DNA of 37,496 bases from JANYCO01 sp031416415 (GTDB lineage: Bacteria; Bacteroidota; Bacteroidia; Cytophagales; Cytophagaceae): assembly GCA_031416415.1 (NCBI GenBank), contig JANOTP010000283.1:1-37496 (forward strand), in the 5' to 3' direction. The notes under the pieces were generated by a model. That model searched no databases. It was given only the letters and a program-made list of their open reading frames with translations, and was not told where the DNA came from. Positions 1 to 7,782 of the stretch are shown piece by piece (the stretch's first letter is position 1; each line of letters starts with the position of its first letter). A program made the position numbers and the translations under genes.

Positions 1-120
1 GTATTTGGTTTTTAAAATTGATAAATTAAAGATAAATACAACGATTTGGCTATGTGCAAACGCGAAACTTTACTGATTTCTATTGCCCAATTTGCCATAT
101 ACTAACCGTTGGCAGTAACC
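1..120. repeat. Right half of a cassette-boundary hairpin, left half outside the window
   Basis: The stretch ending at 120 has GCCATATAC (about 93-101), a short AT-rich spacer and then GTTGGCAGTAACC at 108-120. The same order (GCCAATAC, TTAAACC, GTT) recurs at 865-892. The 13 bases at 108-120 are complementary at 12 of 13 positions to 741-753, on the other side of the gene at 161-718. I read this as the right arm of a boundary structure whose left arm lies before base 1. No gene is visible in 1-160. Confidence 0.5.
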
Positions 121-160
121 ATAAAGACAGACACGTATCAAAAATCAAAACAGGAAGAAG

Positions 161-718
161 ATGAGCTACGACATATATTGCTATAAATCACGACTAGACA
201 GACCTGATTTAGAAGAAGCCCAAACTGCAATTGAAGTTGATGATGAAACAGAAACTATTTCTGACCCTGAAACAAAACAAAAAATTGTAAAAGCATTAAT
301 TGAATATAATCCAAGACTTGAAAGTTTTGATTTTGACTACCAAGAAATTGCTAAACTTCAAGGGATATCAATTGACGAAGCAAAAAAAGCATTTAGCCAT
401 ATTGAATTAAACACACCAGAAGGCGACCTTGCAACTCAAATTACAATATTTGACAACAATGTTTCGATCACTGTTCCATATTGGTATTCGGGAGACAAAG
501 CAACAGAAGTTTTTGATAAAATTTCTAATTATGCAAAAATTATTAGACAGGCAGTAGGTTATTTTGTCTACGACCCTCAAACAGACAAAGTATTTGACCC
601 ATTGACTGAAAATATATTTGGACTTGATGTTTATCAAAGTATGACAGGACAAGTTGAAAAAATGAAAACAGAACAATCACAAAAAATAGAGGAAAAACCT
701 TGGTGGAAATTTTGGTAA
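161..718 (+). CDS. Uncharacterised 185-residue cytoplasmic protein carried in a cassette-like unit
   Basis: I do not recognise a characterised family. The protein starts MSYDIYCYKSR, a beginning I associate with short uncharacterised bacterial proteins. It has no signal peptide or membrane segment, an acidic helical first half, a likely beta-rich middle (about residues 88-110), and ends in the aromatic motif EEKPWWKFW. The gene sits alone between two boundary repeats: 41 bases after the pairing sequence at 108-120 and 22 bases before its partner at 741-753. That layout, one gene per unit with a hairpin behind it, is typical of mobile cassettes. No Shine-Dalgarno sequence is needed to justify the ATG, which is the only sensible start. 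Function unknown. Confidence 0.75.
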   Translation: MSYDIYCYKSRLDRPDLEEAQTAIEVDDETETISDPETKQKIVKALIEYNPRLESFDFDYQEIAKLQGISIDEAKKAFSHIELNTPEGDLATQITIFDNNVSITVPYWYSGDKATEVFDKISNYAKIIRQAVGYFVYDPQTDKVFDPLTENIFGLDVYQSMTGQVEKMKTEQSQKIEEKPWWKFW

Positions 719-740
719 ACAGAAACAACAGGACAAGAAT

Positions 741-892
741 GGCTACTGCCAACATCGTATTCGTATTGGCAATGGTGGGGCTGACAGTTGCAAACTCAAC
801 ATTTGTAGTTCTATTAGGCATTTGTACAAATGCTGGACTAACGTTTTCCAAATGCCCCGCCATCGCCAATACTTAAACCGTTACCTACAAGC
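741..892. repeat. attC-like boundary hairpin between two cassette units
   Basis: The outer left arm GGCTACTGCCAAC (741-753) pairs with the start of the preceding unit (108-120), not with its own right end. The inner arms at 763-780 (GTATTGGCAATGGTGGGG) and 855-872 (CCCCGCCATCGCCAATAC) are complementary at 16 of 18 positions, and both mismatches are G-T compatible. Between them lies the 16-base palindrome GCATTTGTACAAATGC at 818-833. The right end GTTACCTACAAGC (880-892) pairs 10 of 13 with 3287-3299, behind the next gene pair. This is the arrangement expected of an integron attC site, whose last bases belong to the next cassette. The core is GTT/AAC, but the flanking bases do not fit the classical RYYYAAC/GTTRRRY consensus. 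Confidence 0.6.
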
Positions 893-919
893 TAAAAAAC
901 AGAAAGAAACTAAGAATTA

Positions 920-1963
920 ATGAAGAATGGAAAGCCTATATCGCTTAGACCAGTAATTTTAGGTGAAGCAGTTTCATTCCTTGAAACTGAAGGAATGGAA
1001 TGTTTAATTACTCAAAATGGTATCGTATCCCTTGTAAACGAATTAGTAAACTATCGAGAAGAAGGAAAGGACTTATTCCCCAATATATATATAGTAGATA
1101 GCATTGAATTGGTTCTTAAATCTTTACCTCTATCTCAACATTGTTATATAGGTCAAGGAGAAAAAACGAAAGAAACAATGTTAAGAGCGTTAAAAAAATG
1201 TGCGCCTCTTACTAAAGCCGACTGGTCAATATATATTCAACGAAACCTTGACAACTTTAGCTATGGTGTTTTTAGGGCAGGTACTTCCTTGTTATCAGTA
1301 ACTATTGAAGACTCCTTAATAAGGTATGGAACGGAGGAGATTAAAGTTATTTTGTTACATCAAATATCAGACAAACTAATTGAAATTAAAGGTGTGCAAA
1401 ATGAGCCTTTACTTATAAGTTTTGGAGGTAGAGAAGAAGCTAATAAATCACCCATTGAAAATCAAGACGAATTCATAAAAACAATAGTTAAAAATGTTGA
1501 TTGCAATCTAAAAGAGCAAACGTCAAATTTTTATATAAAAGTATTTAATGAAATTCTCAAAGTTGGCCATGGAACACTAGCATGTGTGATTAGTGGAAAC
1601 AAAAAAACAATACCCAAAAAGCTAGAAGATGGAATTATTTTAAAAGAAAGAATTAATATCCCACAAATTATTAAAGAATTATTAGCAAAAGATGACTTAC
1701 AAGCAAACTCTAAACTAAATGGTTTTTTTACAATTATTATAGGTATGATGGAAAGTGATGGCATAACAGTTTTCTCAGATACTGGAGATGTCGTTGCATA
1801 TAATGTTTTTATTAAACACCCCGACTCCATTGCCAAAACGAACACTTCAGGAGGCGCAAGAAGTAGAACATTCTTAACATTATGCCAACTAATAGGCAAA
1901 GGAATCGAATCTGTTTATATTCAATCACAAGATGGCAAAATAGAAATAAAAGATAATGAGTAA
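920..1963 (+). CDS. DisA_N/DAC-like putative nucleotide-sensor protein
   Basis: A 347-residue soluble protein. The C-terminal third resembles the DisA_N (diadenylate cyclase) fold: HGTLACVIS at 217-225, SDGITVFSDTG at 279-289 followed by VVAYNVFI (compare the DGA strand of DAC domains), GGARSRTF at 311-318 in the place of the catalytic GTRHR region, and SVYIQSQDGKIEI near the end (compare the final strands after the GTRHR helix). The catalytic DGA and RHR residues are not intact, so I infer a binding or sensor version, like the DACNV/DACNH/DACNG sensor domains proposed in nucleotide-based conflict systems, rather than an active cyclase. The N-terminal half is unassigned. Its stop overlaps the next gene by 8 bases, indicating translational coupling. 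The family call rests on motif reading only. Confidence 0.6.
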   Translation: MKNGKPISLRPVILGEAVSFLETEGMECLITQNGIVSLVNELVNYREEGKDLFPNIYIVDSIELVLKSLPLSQHCYIGQGEKTKETMLRALKKCAPLTKADWSIYIQRNLDNFSYGVFRAGTSLLSVTIEDSLIRYGTEEIKVILLHQISDKLIEIKGVQNEPLLISFGGREEANKSPIENQDEFIKTIVKNVDCNLKEQTSNFYIKVFNEILKVGHGTLACVISGNKKTIPKKLEDGIILKERINIPQIIKELLAKDDLQANSKLNGFFTIIIGMMESDGITVFSDTGDVVAYNVFIKHPDSIAKTNTSGGARSRTFLTLCQLIGKGIESVYIQSQDGKIEIKDNE

Positions 1964-3287
1964 CACAGAACTTGTAGTATGGCAAAACATTCCTTTGCCC
2001 ACTATACCAAAAGAAGTATCAAAAATTGAAGATTTAGTTACATACGGTGTACAACTTCAACTGAAAGATAAGAGACAAATTATCTCTGCTTTTAATAATA
2101 ATGCTTATGAAATGGTTTCAACTTATACTTGGACTAAAGCAATCACATCTCTCAAAAATCAATTAAGTAAAATGGGAGTGTCTTTTATTGCAGAAATGCT
2201 GGATAGACCTGACATAAATGAACATACTGACATTCAACAAGCTATTTCTGAATTTGAGGCAATACGTCTTGCTGAAGAATTTGGAGTGATTAGTGGCACC
2301 TCTGCCTTTAGATTGAAAAAGGCAATGGAAACGGTTACTCATTTCAATCAACCAGAACTTGAGGAAGATGAAGAAAGTGAAATGACTCAAGATGAAGCAC
2401 GAACAATTGTAAGAACTTGTATTCAAGGAATTTTAGGGTATAATAAAATTGAAGCTGCAATTGATTTTAAAAATTTTCGTATAGAATTAGAAGACCGTAC
2501 ACTTAACGCAGACAATCCTTATATTCTAAAACTTGTTCAAAGTCCTTACTTTTTTCATAGAACAGTAATTAGGATTTTACTTTCAATTGTTAAAACCTCA
2601 AATGGTGCTCAACTTGAAAATTCTCTGGCTAATTCAAATTTAATTATACCAATGTTATGGGGAAACTTACAACACCCTGAAAGATGGCAAATTGGGAGAA
2701 CATATTCTGAATTATTTACGAATGGTCAATCTATAGCAGCAAGTGGTCTAAAAAGAGTACTACTTAAGGTTAAAGGCTTTGATTTTGTTCCAGAGGATTT
2801 GCGCTCATCTTCATTTATAAAAGCTGCGAATGAAATTTTAACAGCTCATGAGGGAATGAATAATTTTTACAACGAACCGAAACCAGTGAGTACTTTATAT
2901 AATATGGGAAGCGTAATACCAACACCTGCTTTCCCTATTTGTATAACCGCTATTTTGTGTGTAAAACTTGGAAATGGCTATGGCGTATCGAATGCAGCAC
3001 AAGATATTGTAAATGATATTCTAAAAAACATATCTAAAGATAGATGGATTTATTTTTTTAAAGAATGTTTACAATATAATGATAGGATTCTATACAAGCT
3101 TAATTATGACAGGACATTAGATAGATGGTTAAGTTTATTCGATGAAACTTTAATTGACACTGTACTACTTGAAGTTCAAGAAAAGGACTTGATTAATCTT
3201 TTGAAATACACAAAAGACAAAGACAGAAACAGATTAATGAGGTTGGCTAGTCAAATGTATCAAAAAATTGGATACGCAAATAAATAG
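1956..3287 (+). CDS. Uncharacterised helical partner of the DAC-like protein
   Basis: A 443-residue protein with no signal peptide or obvious membrane helix, predicted to be largely alpha-helical. An acidic linker (LEEDEESEMTQDEA, about 135-148) separates an N-terminal helical part from a larger C-terminal helical domain. I recognise no catalytic motif. The start ATG at 1956 lies inside the end of the DAC-like gene (overlap 1956-1963), so the two are almost certainly made together and may form a complex. The stop TAG runs directly into the boundary repeat (3287-3299), as is usual for cassette genes. A role as the effector or scaffold of a two-gene defence module is an inference from context, not from sequence. 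Confidence 0.7.
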   Translation: MSNTELVVWQNIPLPTIPKEVSKIEDLVTYGVQLQLKDKRQIISAFNNNAYEMVSTYTWTKAITSLKNQLSKMGVSFIAEMLDRPDINEHTDIQQAISEFEAIRLAEEFGVISGTSAFRLKKAMETVTHFNQPELEEDEESEMTQDEARTIVRTCIQGILGYNKIEAAIDFKNFRIELEDRTLNADNPYILKLVQSPYFFHRTVIRILLSIVKTSNGAQLENSLANSNLIIPMLWGNLQHPERWQIGRTYSELFTNGQSIAASGLKRVLLKVKGFDFVPEDLRSSSFIKAANEILTAHEGMNNFYNEPKPVSTLYNMGSVIPTPAFPICITAILCVKLGNGYGVSNAAQDIVNDILKNISKDRWIYFFKECLQYNDRILYKLNYDRTLDRWLSLFDETLIDTVLLEVQEKDLINLLKYTKDKDRNRLMRLASQMYQKIGYANK

Positions 3288-3461
3288 CCAGCAGGTAACA
3301 GCGTGTTGTGGTCAGTGCAGGTTTTCTGCTAGAGTAAACAGCGCAACTATTAATCTCCTGCTCGCGCAAGCATACGCTTGTGCCCTTTTTTAATTCAAGC
3401 GTAAGCTTGATACTCCGAAGGGACAATTCTGGTGCGACACCAGCCATGGCATTACGATTCT
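3287..3461. repeat. Left half of a second boundary hairpin, then a cluster of small hairpins
   Basis: GCCAGCAGGTAAC (3287-3299) pairs with 880-892 and opens a sequence that parallels the left arm at 750-762 (AACATCGTATT versus AACAGCGTGTT). No matching right half with the AACC-GTT end follows, so the array seems to stop or decay here. The rest holds short stem-loops: GCAG/CTGC near 3317-3330, CAAGC-ATAC-GCTTG near 3367-3380, CAAGC-GTAA-GCTTG near 3398-3411 and CTGGTG-CGA-CACCAG near 3430-3444. The last may end xth transcripts. Confidence 0.4.
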
Positions 3462-4229
3462 CTACAACTCAATCTCCACCATTACCGGAGCATGATCGGA
3501 ATGTTTGGCTTCCGAAAGAATCACACAACGTTTCAAACGGTCTCTCATTGGCTCTGTTACGACATGATAATCGATGCGCCAACCCAGATTACGTTCGCGT
3601 ATAGTTGGAAAACGTTGGCTCCACCAAGTATATTGATGTGGCTCTTGGTCAAAATGTCTGAAGGCATCAACGTATCCATTCGTAAAAAATTTCTCCATCC
3701 ACTCTCTTTCTTCTGGCAAATATCCAGAAGATTTGGCATTGGATTTAGGATTATGAATGTCAATAGGTTTATGACAAATGTTATAATCACCACAAATTAC
3801 CAAATTAGGTTTTTGCGCTCTCAGTTCATTGATGTATACATAAAAATCGTCCAACCATTTGTATTTAAAGCTTTGTCGTTCATTTCCACTTGTTCCTGAT
3901 GGCATATATACAGACATCACAGAGACAGTTCCAAAGTCTGCACGTATCACTCTTCCTTCAAAATCGTATACTGGTATTCCACAACCGATTTCCACATGAT
4001 CTGGTTTTATTTTTGTAAAAATAGCAGTACCACTATACCCTTTTTTTTCAGCAGGATTTAGAAAAATCTCATACCCCATTTCTTTAAACGCTGTCCAATC
4101 AACGTCCTTCTCTGTAGCCTTAATTTCTTGTAAACAAACAACGTCGGCATCTGTAGCTTTTAACCAATCTATAAATCCTTTTTTTATTGCGGCACGAAGA
4201 CCGTTTACGTTGTAAGTAATTATTTTCAT
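3462..4229 (-). CDS. xth: Exodeoxyribonuclease III / AP endonuclease
   Basis: A 255-residue member of the exonuclease III branch of the endonuclease/exonuclease/phosphatase family, which cuts DNA at abasic sites and trims 3' ends in base-excision repair. Visible signatures are the start MKIITYNVNGLRAA with the metal-site Asn, CLQEIKA with the catalytic Glu (about residue 36), YMPSGT, CGDYNI (Asp-x-Asn), the GWRIDYH region and the C-terminal SDHAPV with the catalytic Asp-His pair. The length is normal for the family and all catalytic residues appear present. It is a single gene on the minus strand, convergent with the cassette block. Confidence 0.95.
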   Translation of the reverse strand: MKIITYNVNGLRAAIKKGFIDWLKATDADVVCLQEIKATEKDVDWTAFKEMGYEIFLNPAEKKGYSGTAIFTKIKPDHVEIGCGIPVYDFEGRVIRADFGTVSVMSVYMPSGTSGNERQSFKYKWLDDFYVYINELRAQKPNLVICGDYNICHKPIDIHNPKSNAKSSGYLPEEREWMEKFFTNGYVDAFRHFDQEPHQYTWWSQRFPTIRERNLGWRIDYHVVTEPMRDRLKRCVILSEAKHSDHAPVMVEIEL

Positions 4230-4268
4230 TTCTAACTTATTTTTTATTTTTTTAGAAACACAGTATAT

Positions 4269-4649
4269 TTATTCAAAAATTTCTTTTTCGAAATATTCTA
4301 CCACGTGCATCTGCAAAAATTTTTCTTGTTCTTCTACATTTAAATTTGGCACCTTTTTGCAATTTTTCCAATGCGGCCAACCGTCCTGATCCTGCGACTC
4401 TAGCTCATAATAGCCCGAATAACTTAAAATCTTACAAATTGCAATATGCATTAAATCTTGTTTCTGCTCTTTGGTAAATGTAAGTTGACCTTTCCCCAAT
4501 TCTTGAACACCAATCATAAAAAGTATGATATCCATATTAGGTTTTTTGCCCGTTAGTTGAATAAAATAGTAAACTACTTTCAACCATTTTTTTTCAAAAT
4601 CCTCTTCAATTATTATTTTAGGTTCGTTTTCTTCATTCTCCATAATCAT
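4269..4649 (-). CDS. Conserved hypothetical protein, about 126 residues
   Basis: A small acidic cytoplasmic protein (start MIMENEENEP; the second Met, at 4643, is an equally good start). It contains a hydrophobic helical stretch LKVVYYFIQLTG near residues 23-34, the segment MDIILFMIGVQELGKG and a Trp-containing GWPHWKNCKKVP near the C-terminus. I believe similar short proteins occur in other Bacteroidota, but I know no function and see no catalytic motif. It lies 14 bases downstream of the exported coiled-coil protein and 39 bases upstream of xth on the same strand, so the three may share transcripts. Confidence 0.7.
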   Translation of the reverse strand: MIMENEENEPKIIIEEDFEKKWLKVVYYFIQLTGKKPNMDIILFMIGVQELGKGQLTFTKEQKQDLMHIAICKILSYSGYYELESQDQDGWPHWKNCKKVPNLNVEEQEKFLQMHVVEYFEKEIFE

Positions 4650-4663
4650 TATTTATTATTTCC

Positions 4664-5137
4664 TTAACACCCCTTCATTTCAAATTCAATTTCTTTTTTT
4701 CTGTCGTCAGATTCTTTAAGGTATTCATGACCGCTTTTGATTTTCAAGTCTATTTGCGACAAACTTTTTTTAGCATCCTTCATTTTAGCAGCTTTTTCCG
4801 CCTTATCTGCCAATTTGATTCCTGTTTCACCATCTTTAAGTGCCTTTTGTGCCATGTCTAATGCTAGTTTCGCCTCTTCATTTGCGTCAGGACACTCTTT
4901 TGTTTTTTCTACATAACCTTTATATACTACTATGAGTTCTAAGGCTTTCGTTTTAACACTTTCGCAATTTTGACGTAATCTCTTGGCTTCTCCCTTTAGA
5001 TAATCGGTATTGGCAGAATCTTTCCCAATCATTTTTGGTTGAATTTTAACATCCTGAGCTATCAATTCTTGTCCACTCCAAAACAATAGGACCAGAACCA
5101 GAAGAATATTAATTTGTTTTTTAATCATAGAAATCAT
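4664..5137 (-). CDS. Exported coiled-coil protein
   Basis: A 157-residue protein with an N-terminal signal peptide (hydrophobic INILLVLVLLFW, likely cut after ELIAQ). The start may be the fourth residue's Met at 5128, which gives a more typical signal peptide. The mature part is Lys/Glu/Ala-rich and predicted as long helices or coiled coil (about 45-140), with three Cys (NCES, TKECPD and the terminal GC). It has no lipobox. A periplasmic role is likely, function unknown. It is first of a short minus-strand run leading to xth and diverges from the dioxygenase gene. Confidence 0.75.
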   Translation of the reverse strand: MISMIKKQINILLVLVLLFWSGQELIAQDVKIQPKMIGKDSANTDYLKGEAKRLRQNCESVKTKALELIVVYKGYVEKTKECPDANEEAKLALDMAQKALKDGETGIKLADKAEKAAKMKDAKKSLSQIDLKIKSGHEYLKESDDRKKEIEFEMKGC

Positions 5138-5234
5138 TGTTTATCCCAATCAATCTAAAGTATATTTGTTTGCAAGTATGCGCAATCGTTAATCTATACT
5201 TTATCTTCTGGTTAAAATTAGTAAATATATTTGT

Positions 5235-5762
5235 ATGTCAGTACTACGCCCCTTCAATATTAAAAAATGGATAGAAGAAAATCGTCATCTACTCAAGCCT
5301 CCCGTCGGAAACCAGCAGATATACAAGGGCAACGACGACTTCTTAGTCATGGTAGTAGGAGGACCCAACTCCAGAAAAGACTTTCATTACAACGAAGGCG
5401 AAGAGCTGTTTTATCAGTTAGAAGGAGATATCAACGTGCGCATTATAGAAGACAACAAGCAGGTGGACATCTCCATAAAAGAAGGCGATCTGTTCTTGCT
5501 TCCCGCTCGCACCGCCCATCTTCCTCAACGTAAAGCAAATACAATAGGTCTTGTCATAGAACGCTATAGAAATACAGCGGAAAAAGACGGTTGCATGTGG
5601 TTTTGTGAAAAATGCGACACTAAACTCTACGAAGAATTTTTTCAACTTACCGATATCGTAACGCAATTACCTATTGTTATGGAAAAATTTTATTCCTCAC
5701 TAGAGCATCGCACTTGTAAAAAATGCGGTGCTGTAATGGAACCTCCAATGAAACTAATTTAA
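5235..5762 (+). CDS. nbaC: 3-hydroxyanthranilate 3,4-dioxygenase
   Basis: A 175-residue cupin dioxygenase that opens the ring of 3-hydroxyanthranilate with Fe(II) and O2, giving the precursor of quinolinate in tryptophan-to-NAD synthesis. The metal ligands are visible as H51, E57 and H95 in the cupin motifs (FHYNEGEELFYQLEG and LLPARTAHLPQR). The C-terminal rubredoxin-like metal site found in bacterial enzymes is complete: C124-x2-C127 and C161-x2-C164. The start MSVLRPFNIKKW fits the family's N-terminus. A TATATTTG box (5226-5233) almost touches the ATG. No other kynurenine-pathway gene lies nearby. Confidence 0.93.
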   Translation: MSVLRPFNIKKWIEENRHLLKPPVGNQQIYKGNDDFLVMVVGGPNSRKDFHYNEGEELFYQLEGDINVRIIEDNKQVDISIKEGDLFLLPARTAHLPQRKANTIGLVIERYRNTAEKDGCMWFCEKCDTKLYEEFFQLTDIVTQLPIVMEKFYSSLEHRTCKKCGAVMEPPMKLI

Positions 5763-5860
5763 TAATTATTTGTTAGTTGTCACAAAAGCAAAACACTTTT
5801 ATGTATAAGTGTTTAAAAATTGCAAGTAACTAATTATCCATTACCTATATATTTTACAAA

Positions 5861-6874
5861 ATGAAAACAGGAGTATTGCTGGTAAATTTGGGAACCCCCG
5901 ACAGCACAAAAACATCGGATGTACGAAAATATTTAAGAGAATTTTTAATGGATTGGAGAGTCATCGATATTCCTTTTTTAAACCGATGGATGCTAGTCAA
6001 TTTAATTATCGCTCCTTTTCGTGCTCCTAAGTCGGGTCATGAATACAAAAAACTTTGGCAAGAAAAAGGTTCTCCTTTAAAATTTTATGGTCTTGAATTA
6101 CAAGAGCTACTTCAAAATACACTAGGCAATGACTATGTAGTTGGTTTCGGTATGCGATACCAAAACCCCAGCCTTGAAAAAGCAGTGGAAATTTTTAAAG
6201 GTAAAAGTATTGAGAAACTTATTGTAATTCCTTTATATCCCCAATACGCCTCTGCTTCCACTGGATCTTCGATTGAAGAGGTGATGAAGGTAATCGGTCA
6301 ATGGCAAATTATTCCTGAGCTAAAAATTATTAGTAATTTTTGTGACAATCCTTTATTTATAAAAGCCTTTGCAGAACTAGGGAAAAAATACTTAGCGAAA
6401 GAATCCTACGATCACATTATCTTTTCTTATCACGGTATTCCTGAAAGGCAAATTATAAAAGGTTCTGAAAAAAACCAGTGCCAACTTGGAGACTGTTGTA
6501 AAAATTATCACGCAAAGAACAAGTATTGTTATCGAGCCCAATGTTTTGAAACCACAAGGCTATTAGTAAAAGAACTTGGTTTGTCTGAAAATGATTACAC
6601 GATTTCCTTTCAATCAAGACTCGGTAAAACGCCTTGGATTAAACCTTACACGGACCATAAAATTGAGGCGTTGGCGAAAGCGGGCAAAAAGAAAATTCTG
6701 TTTTTCTCACCTTCTTTTGTAGCGGACTGTTTGGAAACGACAATTGAAGGTGGCGAAGAATACAAAGAACTCTTTGAAGAAAATGGCGGTCAACACTGGC
6801 AATTGGTTGAAAGTTTAAACACGAATGCTGCTTGGGTAGAATGTTTGAAAAACATGGTTTTGGAAAAACAATAG
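5861..6874 (+). CDS. hemH: Ferrochelatase
   Basis: A 337-residue class II chelatase that inserts Fe(II) into protoporphyrin IX at the end of protoporphyrin-dependent haem synthesis. Visible signatures are VNLGTP at 8-13, YPQYASASTGS at 126-136, the catalytic FSYHGIPER with H191, FQSRLGKTPWIKP at 250-262 and SPSFVADCLETTIE with E296. A Cys-rich insert holds C207, C212, C213, C223 and C228, as in related bacterial ferrochelatases, and could bind an iron-sulfur cluster. The normal length and complete active site make it functional. It stands alone, about 100 bases after the dioxygenase. Confidence 0.95.
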   Translation: MKTGVLLVNLGTPDSTKTSDVRKYLREFLMDWRVIDIPFLNRWMLVNLIIAPFRAPKSGHEYKKLWQEKGSPLKFYGLELQELLQNTLGNDYVVGFGMRYQNPSLEKAVEIFKGKSIEKLIVIPLYPQYASASTGSSIEEVMKVIGQWQIIPELKIISNFCDNPLFIKAFAELGKKYLAKESYDHIIFSYHGIPERQIIKGSEKNQCQLGDCCKNYHAKNKYCYRAQCFETTRLLVKELGLSENDYTISFQSRLGKTPWIKPYTDHKIEALAKAGKKKILFFSPSFVADCLETTIEGGEEYKELFEENGGQHWQLVESLNTNAAWVECLKNMVLEKQ

Positions 6875-6962
6875 TAAACAGCTACACTATAAAGAATTAT
6901 AACCTTTGCAGGTTGAAATCGTATTAAAGTCTTATTATATTTTTAAACCTTAATAAACCCTT

Positions 6963-7478
6963 ATGAAAAAAAAACTATTACTTCTTTGTGTTGGAGTATT
7001 TTTGGTATTTTCGACACAGGCCCAGAATAAAAAAGCGGCCAAATACAACAACAAGATTATTGACATTCAGTACAAACTAGTACCTGATGTGGTAAATTTC
7101 TTCAAAGCATTTGAAGGAGGAAACCTTACAGATCTAAAATCCAAAAAAGAGATCCTTTCCAAAGATTTTAACGCAGCCATTGCGAAAGTAAAAAAAATGA
7201 AGGCTTTTGAAGGAGATATAGCATTAAGAGATGCGGCTCTAGAATGGTTTAATCTTTATAAAGGCAGTCTTGACGCAGAGTACAATCATATTATCGAGTT
7301 AGCATCAAAGCCTAAAGACAAACGTACTCCAGAAGACAAGGCTAAACTTCAGAAACTTTCAGATGAATTGATTGGTAAAGAAACCGAAATTGACCTTAAG
7401 TTTGAAGCCGCTCAAGTTACATTTTCCAAAAAACATGGATTGGAACTGAAAAGCTACGAGATTGGCCAAACTAATTAA
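6963..7478 (+). CDS. Exported helical protein (possibly LIC11966-type surface protein)
   Basis: A 171-residue protein with a clear signal peptide (KKKLLLLCVGVFLVFSTQAQ) and a mature part that is Lys-rich and predicted helical. Similar exported proteins in Bacteroidota are annotated as LIC11966-family surface proteins; I offer that name only as a possibility. It may be distantly related in design to the exported protein at 8886-9341. It is followed 24 bases later by a tiny lipoprotein gene and a strong terminator, so these two form a transcription unit. Function unknown. Confidence 0.75.
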   Translation: MKKKLLLLCVGVFLVFSTQAQNKKAAKYNNKIIDIQYKLVPDVVNFFKAFEGGNLTDLKSKKEILSKDFNAAIAKVKKMKAFEGDIALRDAALEWFNLYKGSLDAEYNHIIELASKPKDKRTPEDKAKLQKLSDELIGKETEIDLKFEAAQVTFSKKHGLELKSYEIGQTN

Positions 7479-7502
7479 TCTATAACCTTAGACCTTCAAA
7501 AC

Positions 7503-7634
7503 ATGAAAAAGACATATATCGCCTATATAATTATTCTACTATCCGCAATAACACTGGACTCTTGTGTGAGGGCCAATCCTCATTGTAAAAAAGCCCACAA
7601 AAACATTAAAAAACTTCACTTAAGTAACTGGTAA
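7503..7634 (+). CDS. Small lipoprotein, 43 residues
   Basis: ATG at 7503 to TAA at 7632-7634 encodes MKKTYIAYIIILLSAITLDS, then C21 and a basic tail that ends KKLHLSNW. It has a charged N-terminus, a hydrophobic stretch and LDSC as lipobox, so it should be exported and lipidated on Cys21. Very short lipoproteins with a Cys and many Lys/His residues before a terminal Trp recur in this phylum as far as I remember; their function is unknown. The gene is too short for usual gene-length cut-offs. It lies between the exported protein gene and a strong terminator at 7656-7683. Confidence 0.7.
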   Translation: MKKTYIAYIIILLSAITLDSCVRANPHCKKAHKNIKKLHLSNW

Positions 7635-7655
7635 TTTTAGACCCTCAGAAAAAAA

Positions 7656-7683
7656 GGGAAGCGCCATGCTTCCCTTTTTTTTT
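7656..7683 (+). terminator. Rho-independent terminator
   Basis: GGGAAGC (7656-7662), loop GCCAT, GCTTCCC (7668-7674), then nine T residues. It is preceded by an A run, so it could also work in the other direction. It ends the unit containing the exported protein and the small lipoprotein. Confidence 0.9.
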
Positions 7684-7711
7684 ATATTTTTTCGAATTTT
7701 CTTGATGTTGA

Positions 7712-7750
7712 TAACTTTGTTTATTATTATTGCGGTAACGAAAACGATAC
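7712..7750 (+). promoter_or_regulatory. Likely promoter and operator of the LacI-type gene
   Basis: TAACTTTG at 7712-7719 matches the Bacteroidota -7 box TAnnTTTG, although I find no well-placed -33 TTG. Downstream, GTAACG-AAAA-CGATAC (7735-7750) is an imperfect inverted repeat (5 of 6 positions per arm) between the expected start site and the gene, a suitable place for autorepression. Confidence 0.3.
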
Positions 7751-7782
7751 AGAGATTCAATCAATTAACCTAAAGCCCAGCC

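Noticed and set aside
1..3299. Classical integron cassettes with standard attC
   Set aside because: The R sites do not fit RYYYAAC/GTTRRRY and no integrase is present, so I call the array integron-like only.
5267..5533. Arg/Ser-rich frame inside the dioxygenase gene
   Set aside because: It is a shifted-frame shadow of the real gene, whose metal ligands and Cys pairs confirm the correct frame.
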